This document shows positions 11,732 to 22,659 of a stretch of DNA of 64,000 nt, in pieces. The stretch covers positions 129,631,122-129,695,121 of the forward strand of contig CM060172.1 of assembly GCA_030549775.1 (NCBI GenBank), given 5' to 3'. Numbering within the stretch: position 1 is the stretch's first letter; every line of letters begins with the position of its first letter. The notes below the pieces were generated by a model, which saw only the letters and a list, made by a program, of their open reading frames with translations, was not told the origin of the DNA and did not search any database. The stretch comes from Tamarix chinensis (taxonomy: Eukaryota; Streptophyta; Magnoliopsida; Caryophyllales; Tamaricaceae). Made by a program: the position numbers and the translations under genes.

Positions 11732-11763
<32 letters not shown>

Positions 11764-12399
11764 ATTGGTCTTAAAAAATTTATGAATACCTGTTGAAGTT
11801 TTATCAATTTGATTAATTGTTATTTTTCAATTAATTCATTTAGTAATAACAGTAAGTAATTCTTACGTGGCACTTCTTTTTATATTTTAGGTCTATGATG
11901 ACTTATATTTATAAAATATAAAAAAATTACTAGTTATTTTTTAGACTATTACTAATGATAAATTTGTGGTAATAACAATAATAAAATTCCTTAAAGTGAA
12001 ATTAATGTTATATGTGTGGGAATTAATGTTCAATGTAAATAAGTCATCTTAAGTGTTGAAAAAATAAACTAATATTAAATTCATCTTAAGTCAAAAGTAT
12101 TTTTGTATAAAAATTAATTTTAAATGTAAATATTTACTATATATTATTAATCCTATAAAATTTAGTTTAATTTCAATGTACTACTTACAAGTAAAAATAT
12201 GAAGGGAAAAAAACATATATTTATTTAATCAACATTCATTAAGGTAATATTAAAAATAAAATTAGCATATATAGTCATTTTAATTTTATTCTTTTTTCTT
12301 GAAAATATAATTAAAATAGTTAATTATATATATTTCAAGGCTCATATACCAATCCAACTCATCTTCCTCTAGTATTGGCCTAGGTCTGATCGAGGCCCG
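11267..12399. other. 3' flank of MTP8 and AT-rich intergenic DNA
   Basis: The first 300 bp after the stop are probably MTP8 3' UTR. After that the DNA is AT-rich without a supported gene. A perfect (TA)n microsatellite lies at 11733-11761. Confidence 0.5.
11733..11761. repeat. (TA)n microsatellite
   Basis: About 14 perfect TA units. Confidence 0.9.
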
Positions 12400-12756
12400 T
12401 GAACAAATAACTAGATATGTCAATTTTTTCCTCTCATCGAACATACCACCCATACAAACTGATCTCTTCATAGGATTAGCCTTATGTCCAAACCAAAGTT
12501 CAAACTTTGTGAGTTTGTCCTTCAAGACGTGAGTTTGTCCTTCAAGGCATGAGTAGAAAGTGTCACATTTGCTGAATAATAATAGATCATTAATGAAGCA
12601 TAAATCAATAATCTTCGGTTTGTTACACCTCGTATGTTTAAGGAACTTAGGGTGAAACCACAAACAACTCAAACTCTTGTACAAATATTCCATGGCCAAT
12701 ACAAAAAGTAGGGAGAAAGGGGATCTCCTTACCTTAGCTCTCTCTTACAATTAAAT
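12400..12756 (-). mobile_element. LINE reverse transcriptase fragment (part 1 of 3)
   Basis: On the - strand the frame reads FVLAMEYL, then KIIDLCFINDLLLFSK, then GHKANPMKR. This is the LINE-1 type reverse transcriptase order: the end of the RQGDPLSPFLF block, the FADDLLLF catalytic box, and the GLKANP-K block. The catalytic box is FIND here, so the first catalytic Asp is lost. A 22-bp direct duplication (GTGAGTTTGTCCTTCAAG) lies near 12508-12550. The rest of the domain continues after the LTR element at 16502-16660 and again at 20551. The left limit is approximate. Confidence 0.8.
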
Positions 12757-15700
12757 TGTAACATCCCAAAATTTACAACTAAAATTTTTTGCTTAAGCGG
12801 AAAACATAAATCTAATATAAATGGGTGTTGCCACCGTAACTAATATAAGTCTATCTTACAAACCATTCTCACACCAATTACAAAGTAAAAGTAAATCAAG
12901 ATGCAAGACATAATAAATACAGAATAAGGGTGCTTCATAACATAACTAAGAGTTTGAGTCTATTTTGAAAATGGAAACCGAAATACATAAAGTAAATATT
13001 CGGGAAGAAAAATGACAAAAGAAGGGAAAAGTGGTTTAAAAACAATAACCGGACAACATAGCTCTCTGACTCCCCACCCCATGTATGAGATGAAATTACT
13101 CTACCCCAATCAGAGCATCGTAAGTAGCATAATCATCTAACTAGTCCTCATTTACCTATATAGGCTCAAAAGGGATCTCTTCTCGTAGGAATGAGCAACA
13201 CTCATAAGAAAGATGATCAGTATGTTACGTACTGAGTAAGGAAACAATATAGTCAAGAAAGGTCACATAAATTCATATGATCACAACAAGAGGTGACATG
13301 CACATAGGATAGTCTTACCGATTTATATGTTCCTTTCCAAATCATACAGTAATTGCACTATGATCAATATTCGTGATTTTATTCATGCTAGGTTTAAGGA
13401 CCCCACTATTTTCAAACGGTAGAATGGTAACAAAGTACAGCCCTAGGACAAGACTCTCCTGGCCACTATTCTCAACCAGTAGAATGGTTCCAATAAAAAA
13501 TTCTAGGGCAAAATGCTCATGACCACTATTCTTATCAGGTGGAACGGACAGATACAACTGGTCTTGACACACGTTGTGTTTCAATTTAAGTAATTGGTAT
13601 CTTATTAAGGGTTATGATCATTCAATAGTTTATTTAACTTGAGATCTGGGACTCCACTATTCTCAACTAGTGGAACGGTAACATAAATACAACCCCAGGG
13701 CAAAATACTTCTACCCACTATTCTTGTCTAGTGGAACAGACAGGTACAAATGATCTTGACTCATATGATATTTTCCTTTGAGTGATTAATATATTATTTG
13801 TACTTTATTTATTTTAAGGTCATCACACAGTCATATACTCAAACTCATGCTAGGCACAGTCCCAGCACATATCCCAGAACACGTCATGTTTTCCTTAGGA
13901 CCCTAATTTTGCAACCCTAGCATAATCACTTCTCTAGTACTCCTTTAGCCCCCAACTTCCATACCCAATGTTAAAATGTTGTTATGAACTACTTAATCAA
14001 AAATCATGGTCTAAAACTCACGTCTTACACATGAGATAATAACCTACCCCTAGGGTTACTATTTGGGTCTCCTCCAAAACCCTAATTTCCTATACCTAGC
14101 ATAGTCCATTCTCCAGTACCCATTTAGTTTCCAAATTCAATACCCAGACATACAATACCATTATTAACCATTAAATCAAAAATCATGGTCTAAATACTAC
14201 GTTTTACACATGCGATAATAACCTATCCCTTAGGGTTACTATTTATGTCTCACATATAACCCTAAGTTCACCATTTAGTCGTAGCAATTTTCTTAGACCT
14301 CTTATGGCTTCCAAATATGATATAACTTTTTTAAAATGTTATTTTTGACATAATGCCCTAAGATTACGTTCCAAATCTCCTGTGTTTCACATGTGATAAT
14401 AACCAACCCGTAGGGTTATTATCCAGACCTCCCCCAAAACTGTAATTTCACATTTTAGTCATAACTATTTCCCTAGATCTCATATGACTCCCAAATTTTG
14501 TATGCCTACCCAAGACGCCATCATTAACCTCATATCCAATTCTTATTCCAATCTCCCACTTTTTGTACATATGATCAGGACTCCACCCCTCGGTGTTATT
14601 GTTCACACTTAAAGCCTTTCCCCTTCTTTATTAGCCATAAAACCTTCATTTTCACTCCAATTTTTTCATATAGCATCCTTAACCTATTTTGATTTAGCCA
14701 ACATCCCAAGGTACTCAACATGCCAATTTTTAACTATATTAACCAAAATGCCCTTGGGCCACTAAAATTCCTATTTTTTCCTTCCCCAAATCACAAGACT
14801 CCTAACATGGAAGAATTTACAACTTGCCACACATACCTTATCATGCAATGCATGGCCATGATGATATATAGATACTTTGTATTCAACACAATCATATTTA
14901 CACAACTTTCTTATTTTTTTCTACCGTCATGCAAAACTGCATACTACGTATATATAACACCAAAGTCAAGTAACATTTCATACAATGTCATCAACACATC
15001 AACACAAATAGAGATATACATTATAACACAATAAATCCTATCTATGACAGGTATTCTTACCAAAGCGACTCAGGTCTCTAAGCACGTAAGACCGGTGCTT
15101 CCTTCTCCACTACCACCAGAATATCACCTAGAAATAATAATATACAAAGTTTATAATTTTTAAAGATTTCAACCTAAAAGAAGACTAAGGTAAATGAGAG
15201 GGAAGGAAATGGAGGTAAATGAATTGGAAAAGCTAGGACAGGGTGGCGCACGACAACGGTGGCAACGACGACGACGTTTAGAGGATGGGTGTTGGCTGGC
15301 AGCTAGGGTTGAGGTGATGGTGGTGTTGTGATTGGTGGGAGTACGTGACAGGTAGTGCTGGTGGTTGGTGATAGTGCAGGAAAAAGGGTAGCCGAGAGAG
15401 GAAATGAAGGAGGGGGAAGAGAGGGCTCGGTGTGGTAGTGATGCTGGGCTGAGGTGCCTATAATGGGGTGTTGCTAGAATGGTGGTGGAAAGGAGGGGAA
15501 AATAGGGGGATAGTTGTAGTGGTGCGGCCACCTGTGGCTGCAAGCGCAGGAGAGGGAGAAGGAAGGAGGCCACACAAGGGAGGGGTGTTGGCAACATGCA
15601 GGCAAGGAGGTCATCTAGGGTGATGGGATGTAGAGAGGGTGGTTTGGCCAATAGAGCTAGAGGCAGTGCTAGGGAATCAAGGTAGAGAAGGAGAAAAAAG

Positions 15701-16501
15701 AAAAATAGAGGAAGAAGGGTAATGGGCTTCGGTTAGCTTATCAACGAGGGAAAGAAAGAGAGGAGGGTGGACAGGGGTATAAATATGCAAGGGTCATGGG
15801 AGAGGGAAGACAATAAGGGGAATGTCGAGGGGAGCTTTCAGTATGCATGGTGTGTAGGGAGGAGGGGCAGGGGAGTAGGGTACTGGCACAGGGTGGAAGG
15901 TTGCTAGGAGGCTAGAGTGGTGTGGCAGGGCGACGAGTGGTGGGATGTGCATGGCGGGGGTTGCATAGCTAAGAAGGGTAAGGGAAGGGGTATGTATAGG
16001 AACGGTAAGTCCCTATTTGGGATAGAAGAGGAAAGGAGAAGGGAGGCGGGGAAGGTGATAGGCGAGGAAGAAGGAGAGAAAGAAAAGAAAGAAAAAAGAA
16101 AAGGAAAAGAAAAGAAGAGGGTGTGGGTTGGACGCTGCTTAGGGAGGAGATAAAAAAAAAGAAAAGGACAAAAAGAGAATAGGGAGTTGGGTTGGGTTGG
16201 GTTGGTGCAGCTCGAAAAGGAGAGAAAAAAGAAAATAAAAGGAAGGAAAGGAAAGAAGAGAGAAAAAAAAAAGAAGGAAGAAGGAAAAAATTAAAAAGGA
16301 GAATTTTTTTTTTATAGTAGAATTTGGATTTAGGTTTGGGGGTAAATTGTTAGATATGTAAATAAAAAAATTATCTATAAATTTTTCGAGGTTGGAGGTT
16401 AGGTTAAAATAAATTAAGATAAATATAAATATTAGGAATTAAGTTACGTTAACATGTTTGGTAAATCAAAATTAAAATTTATAAAGTTTAGGGGTATTAC
16501 A
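12757..16501 (+). mobile_element. Solo LTR-like element, copy 1 (3745 bp)
   Basis: It starts TGTAACATCCCAAAATTT and ends GGGGTATTACA, the TG...CA form of an LTR. It is flanked by TAAAT (12752-12756) and CAAAT (16502-16506), a 5-bp duplication with one change. Joining its flanks restores the order of a LINE reverse transcriptase, which fixes the borders independently. No gag or pol reads in it. From left to right it has an array of about 60-bp units at 13402-13745, a pyrimidine-rich part, a junction near 15050-15150, a strongly purine-rich part (15180-16310) and an AT-rich end. The same layout is seen in copy 2. Strand is given relative to copy 2; transcription direction is unknown. Confidence 0.8.
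13402..13745 (+). repeat. Tandem array of about 60-bp units in LTR copy 1
   Basis: Units begin CCACTATT near 13402, 13462, 13522, 13654 and 13715. Each is followed by a variant of (A/G)GTGGAACGG and then by CTAGGGCAAAATGCTC. Spacing is about 60 bp with one longer gap. Confidence 0.75.
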
Positions 16502-16660
16502 CAAATGGTCATGTAAAGGCACTATTCATGTTAAAAGAAACTCGCACTATGCTGATACATGCCATGATGATGCAAACAAAATGGTGTTGGAAACCAAATG
16601 CAAACCGAATGTGTTGTATAAGGGTCACTCCAAAGAGTCATAAGCCTTTTGAATTACACC
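16502..16660 (-). mobile_element. LINE reverse transcriptase fragment (part 2 of 3)
   Basis: This short stretch lies between the two LTR elements. On the - strand it reads IQKAYDSLEW, the conserved block (D)IQKAYD(S/T)VEW of plant LINE reverse transcriptase. It therefore belongs between part 3 (upstream in the LINE) and part 1. Confidence 0.8.
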
Positions 16661-17305
16661 TGTAACACTCCCAAAAATTACAGTTGAAATTTTTTATTTT
16701 TGTACGGAAAATCATACACCAAATAGAAGAGTACTACCACCGTGATCAATACAAGTTTGGCCCCTAGCCAGCCTCATACTAACCACAAGGCTAAAAGACA
16801 ATAATGAACTGTAATATGAGATGATTAAAAAATAAAGGAGTCTAAAATTGAATATAGAAAAATACCAGAGTACGCAAAAGTCAGAGTTAGTACATCAGTG
16901 AAATGAAATACAAAATAACATGCCACTACGGGGGAATAAAAACAGGAAACATAAATGCAAAGTAGTCTGAAGAACACTCTCTTTGGCCCAACTCCAAGAC
17001 ATCAGAATATCACTCTACCCCGACCAGCTCATCGTAAGCATCAAAGTCCTCTAGGGCCTCATCGCCTACCTAGATAGACTCAGGAAGGGCCACTACTCAT
17101 GGGAATGAGTAGAACCCATGATAAGGGTAATTAGTATACTACGTACTGAGTAAGGTAACCATATAGCGAAGATAGGACAATGCAACATAAAGTACATATA
17201 TTATGCAAGCAGTAGATTTTATTAGATTAATTACCTCTATCAGAGTTTAAGTCATTAGTACCATCTTTATACATCTCTCGAATTATATCCATGTGAGTAC
17301 GAAGA

Positions 17306-17700
17306 CCCCACTATTATCAGCGGTGGAACCAAAATAACTACTCTAGGGCATAACGCGCCTGGAAACTATTATAACCGGTAGACCGGTAAACATGTACATC
17401 TCTAAGGCAAGACATTCATGGCTACTATTATGACCGGTGAACCGGTAAATATCCTATGTTTGGTTCCAACCCACGTGGTGTTCCACTGTAAGTAATTAGT
17501 GTCCTTCCCATAATTTATTACCATCCTAGGGTTTAACTTATTGAGCTCGGGACCCCCACTATTATAACCGGTGGACCAGAAATACTATTCTAGGACAAAA
17601 CACATCTGGCCACTATTATAACTGGTGGACTGATAAACATACAAATCTAGGACAAAACGCTCCCGATCACTATTATAACCAGTGGGTTGATAAAAATCCT
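17306..17700 (+). repeat. Tandem array of about 60-bp units in LTR copy 2
   Basis: Units carry CCACTATTATAACCGGTGGACC or variants near 17306, 17363, 17421, 17556, 17609 and 17667. Many contain the palindrome ACCGGT. A CTAGGACAAAACGC-like string joins the units. The array is colinear with that in copy 1. Confidence 0.75.
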
Positions 17701-19065
17701 AAGTTTGGGCCCAACTCAATGATTTTCCACTTTAAGTGTTTAGTATTTTATTCATGTCTTATTCAACAAGTAACACCCATCTAGACATGCACACCCCCAA
17801 TGGACACTCCCGACTTATTAATACTCTACCAACCTAAACTCCCTGAAATACCCCATCCCTTAACTTGGGACATCTACATCCTCCAAGACTCCAGAACCCC
17901 CCCCATACACTTTCTACCATCCTCACAACGAACTTAGAAACCTCACATATATGCTTCAAGGCCCACTTACCCATTTCTCCACCTATACTCACCATTACCC
18001 ACTAGGGTTTCCCCTTAAAACCCTAATCTAGCCTATGTGGCCCTTGCCTCTCCCCTCCTTACTTAGGCCAAATCTCTCTTGATTCAAGTACCATCACCAT
18101 ACTCACCTCAACACCAACCTCACAACCCAACTCCTCAATTCCCACATATGGTAATGATACCCAAGTTAGTCACACCCAAAAACCTTGATATTTCCCCTCC
18201 TTCTATGCCCTCTTCTCGTACAAAACTCAACCCTTCATTTGACTTAACTCACGCCCTCCATTTGGCACACCCTTCATCATAACACTGATATTCAACCAAC
18301 CTCCTCAACCTTTCCCCAAAATACCCCTATCCTTAGGGCTTTCCCTTAAAACCCTAGTTTATACTCCCATGCACATTTCCATCAACCCATGTACTAAATA
18401 TTTCTTAAGTACACCAACCACACAAAACACACTTTCCTCCCCATGGTTAACCCTCAAATAAGATTTTCCCATATAAATATTTTCCCTATGCAAAGCACAC
18501 ACCCCCATGCAAGGCTCACACTTCCCATGTAAGATTTTACCCTAACCCCTCATTTTATTATTTCTCATTTTATTTTCTCTACCATGTTTCATAAGAAACT
18601 TAGGACATTCTCCACATATTACCTCACTCACTCCATCCTCTTTATTTTCTTTAATATCCCATAGCCACTTAAGTCCCTCCTAAGGCATCTAGGCATACAC
18701 ATATTAATATTCAACCATACATAAGAACATGTCCATCCATAGCAAGTTATAATCACGCATACAACAAATAATGGAAATCATGCTCACCATACCTTAGCTC
18801 CTTGCAAGCCAAGCTGTATCACACACATACTTAGTTCACATACACATATTTACACATAACATACCAATACACCCATACACACAAGATTCATGACACAATG
18901 CAAAATCTTAACTATATCCTTACCTAGTTGGGCTCTGAGCTTGAAGCAGGAATCCTACACCTCATCATGGGGAGATGTTTGTTCAATACCTATAAATAGA
19001 GTATCAACTAGGTCACTTTACTTTCTTCATACCTATTTTTCCTTTTTCCCTTATTTTTTTAACCA

Positions 19066-19091
19066 AATAATAATAATAATAATAATAATAA
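19066..19091 (+). repeat. (AAT)n microsatellite
   Basis: About eight AAT units inside LTR copy 2. Confidence 0.85.
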
Positions 19092-20550
19092 GTTCTTAAC
19101 AAAATACACTAAACAAGTAAGATGGAGGAGAGTGTAACCAGAAAGGACAGTAGATGAGGGGGCGGTGGTGCGATAGTGGTGGTGGAGAAGATGTAAGGAG
19201 GGGTTTTTAGGTTTGGAATAAGAGAGGGGAGATAGGATTTCTTGGGTGGTGAGGTTCCCTGGTTTAGGTGGTCTGTTGTGACCTCATGACGACAGTGCAA
19301 TGGTGGCAGTGGTGACGCTTGAGAGGAAGAGAAAAGGAAAGGGAAGGAAGAAGAGGGGAGAAGGGAAGAGGTGGAGTCGTGGGTAAGGTAGGGGACTTTT
19401 AGTGTAGGAAGGGAGGTAGGGAGGGTGGTGATAGCAATGGTGGTGGCGGTGTAGGGTGGCGCTGGTGGTGGAGGAAGGTGGAAAAGGGCAACTCGAGCTG
19501 CCCACTTTATACGGGTGGGGAGAGAAGAGGAAGGGGAAGGAAAGGAATAGGAGTGGCTCATTGGGTGTAGGGTGATGCAGAAAAGAGGAAGGGAGGGAGT
19601 GGTGATGGTGGTGGCGGTGTCTGTTTGGGGGACAAGAGTAAGGGGGCAAAGGAGAGAATCAACATAAAAAGAGAGGGAAGGAGGTAGTGGGGAGGGGTTT
19701 TTATAGACGCAGGGGAGGGAGGAAGTGAATAAGAAGGGGAAGAAGATAATGAGAGGGGGTTGGTGGTTGTCGACTGGCGTGTAGGTCTGGACAGTTGTGC
19801 AAGCAATGGGCAGGTTTGTAGGGACACGGAGGGCGGGTGAGGGGGAGAGGGAGCTCGCAAAGGAAGAGGGACCATGAAGGGAGGTGCTTGGTGCATGCCT
19901 TGCAAGGTTGAAAGAGGAAAGGAGGAGGGAGAGAGAGGTGGGGAGGGTTATGATGTGCAGTTGTGCACAGGAGCTACGCAGATTAAAGGAAGAAGACAGG
20001 GGTAGAAGAGGAAAGAAAGGACAAGGAGGGGGAGAGAAAGGGAAAAGACGAGGAGGGTACATGTGGGTTAGGCCGATTGTGGGAGAGGAAAAGAAAAGGG
20101 GGAATTGGGTCAGGGAAAAGGAGAAAGGAAATAAAAGAGGGAGAAGGGTACTGGGTTGCCGCTGGGTGCAACCTAGCTGGCCAGAGGAAAGAAGAAAAGG
20201 AGAGAAAAAAAAGAAAAGGAAGAAAGTAAAGAAAGAAAAAGAGGGAAGAAAGCGAAAAAAAAATAAAAAGGAAAAATAGGGGATAGGATGTTTTAGGTTT
20301 TTGGGAGTTTTAGGGATAATAAATAATAATAATAATAAAATATTTTTTTATTAATTTAAAAATTACTATAATTTATCTTAGGTTAGTTAATTAATTTAGT
20401 CTCCACTAGCTATGCCTCTAAATCATTTCTTTATTTCCTTAATTAATATTATTATTTTATTAAAAATGGTACATATAATTAAATCTTATTCAATAATTTC
20501 TTATTTTATTCTTTAATCCTAAAATAAGGGTTTTGGGGTATTACAACACC

Positions 20551-20640
20551 CTTAAGCATCAATATAGGGCTAATATTCTTTCTTTGATAGTGTTTAGCCA
20601 GTTCAATGGCCATTAGGCTTTATCATTGAGTAAACTAACT
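20551..20640 (-). mobile_element. LINE reverse transcriptase fragment (part 3 of 3)
   Basis: On the - strand it reads AIELAKHYQRKNISP and then LMLKG, matching the LINE block HEL(V)(K/R)-Y-RKNISPRC-LK. It directly precedes the IQKAYD block found at 16502-16660. The LINE is not recognisable to the right of about 20640. Confidence 0.75.
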
Positions 20641-22659
20641 AGTATTAAGATACAAAAGACAAACCAGTTCTCTGCCTCCTACACCACATAAACAATTTAC
20701 ATAGTTTATTCTTTCTTGGATTAGTTTTATAATAGCAAGCAACAAGCATAAGAAGGCGATCAAAGTTAAATAATAATATTTTGGACATCCAGTGAACTCA
20801 TTTGCATCATTGGCATGTTTCCTATCAAGAGGATTGCATCTTGTTGTACCACCAAATGTTACATATATGAAAAAAAAAATCATTATATATATATGATAAC
20901 TAGTTCGGCACTACATAGATTTTTAGTAAAAAATTTAAAAAGCATAAAACTTATTTGGTACAAACTAAGCTAAAAAAATTACTCAAGTTTGAGGCGATGC
21001 TCTCAAAATAGTGGCACCTAGGGAACCTAAATGCTACTAACTATGATAAGAATAGTACCACGACTTCTAAGAAAAAGTGATAATGGCATCAACTTCTATT
21101 ATAGGAAATTAGGGTTCGATCTTTTCTAAATGTGTAGTTCAAAATGAACCAAGTCAAAACTTATTAGATGAGGTATCCTGATGTATATGCTAAACAAGTT
21201 GGCGCATGCTTAATAGAAAATGGTGGTTTATGGGATAATTGACTACCAAAATTTAAAAGGAGAGAAGGGATAAGAATTAGGGTAGTATTTGATTTAAGGT
21301 AGGGTCAAAGATAAATATACTCACAATTATGTCTCAAGGTTTCAACACTTGAGATAAAAATTGTGAGATTTTACACTCAAAATAAAATTTTCACTTAACT
21401 TTGTAGAAGTGGAATAGGGGAGCTCAAAATTTTTGATTTCAGTTCAAGGGAAGTGTGTTATATTGCGTTGAGGCTACCCATATTTATAGTGGTAGCCATA
21501 GTTACAAAATTTCCATTCTACATTTCCCCTTTACCTATCTAGTTACACTCCAACCATTCTTTTCTATTTATTTAACTAATACAAGATAACAACTAGTTGG
21601 ATGATAACTAACATGAGGTCAACCCATATGTGGTATTTTTTACAGCTATACCACAACATGTATCCCCTTATATGCTGAAATGGTAGGTAATAAATTAAAT
21701 TACAAATCAATCAATCATCCCTAGTAATTAATCAATCACCTCCCATACTTAGTCAATAAAAATAATCTGATATGGGTGGGTTAATATGTGTGTACAACAA
21801 GTGGGATGACCTTGCTTAGACATTACCTTGATGGTTGGTTAATACCCAAAAAAAAGTTGTTAAATCTCACCAACCCCACCATCTTTATGCTTTGTCTTTT
21901 TCAGCCTTTTTTTTAAATTTATTGGATGCAAGTAAGTTAATTGTGTTTGATTGTTCTCAATAAAAAAAATAATTGGTTGAATCTTGTATGGATGACCGCT
22001 CATTTTGTGCCTCCTAGCATGGCCATGCATGTAGCTTGCATGTTTGGTGCATAGTTGGTACTCTACCTTATTTAGTTTAGCTAATTAATTTTATCTAAGT
22101 TAAGAGTATTTTATGATCTTCTAACTTAGTAAAATTAAGTAGTGAAGTGTTATTGTGGTATGCTTGTGCAACATATACATAAAAGAAAATTCAACAAAAA
22201 GCTTCAAAGCTAATAGATTCAAAATAATCCTTATTTAGTGGATACCCATTTGGCTATAATGCATGACAGGTGAACAAAACGAACAACTGACATAATGGTA
22301 TGACTCGATTCTCAGGCTTAGTGGATGATATTTGATGATAGTTACCAAATGTGATCTTAACATCCTAAGATAATAGATTCAAATATCAAATTTTTGTTTG
22401 ACATTATACTATAATTTTTATTTTTAGTTTACATCTTTCTCAAAATGCTATGTAAATTTTATTAGGAACTCACATTTGAGATAGGTTTTAGCTTGTTTGT
22501 ATGGGGACCAAAAAACTTATACTTTAACAGCTGCATACAATGGAAGAGTTTTTTTGGGGGGTTTCATAAGTAGAATATACGATTTTTTAGACAAATAAAG
22601 AGGCAACATTCCTTATTGTAGATCACTCAACCTAAAATAAGATTTAAGTTTCATAGTAA
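20641..22659. other. Non-genic AT-rich stretch
   Basis: No gene is recognised. An 82-codon open frame on the - strand (20635-20883) matches nothing I know and overlaps the LINE edge. Around 21280-21660 the - strand has a TATAAATA at about 21484-21491 and a composition like a small LTR, but no ends could be fixed. Confidence 0.35.

Larger units (their letters stand above)
16661..20545 (+). mobile_element. Solo LTR-like element, copy 2 (3885 bp)
   Basis: It starts TGTAACACTCCC and ends GGGGTATTACA, and is flanked by a perfect 5-bp duplication ACACC (16656-16660 and 20546-20550). The flanks join within a LINE reverse transcriptase between blocks ending LMLKG and beginning IQKAYD, so the insertion is clean. 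Layout matches copy 1: the 60-bp array at 17306-17700, a shared string TACGTACTGAGTAAGG before it (in both copies), a pyrimidine-rich part (17760-18700), then a purine-rich part (19120-20280) and an AT-rich end. Long open frames on the - strand in the purine-rich part code only for Pro/Ser/His-rich low-complexity peptide and are not genes. An (AAT)n run lies at 19066-19091. Confidence 0.85.

Noticed and set aside
15169..16153. 160-codon - strand and 78-codon + strand open frames
   Set aside because: Both are in the purine-rich part of LTR copy 1 and are low-complexity products of strand bias.
19109..20062. 317-codon open frame on the - strand, and overlapping frames at 19284-19905
   Set aside because: It lies in the purine-rich part of LTR copy 2. 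The peptide is only Pro/Ser/His/Leu low complexity, and absence of stops follows from the skewed composition.
20635..20883. 82-codon - strand open frame
   Set aside because: No recognisable family, no splice or start support, and its end overlaps the LINE border.
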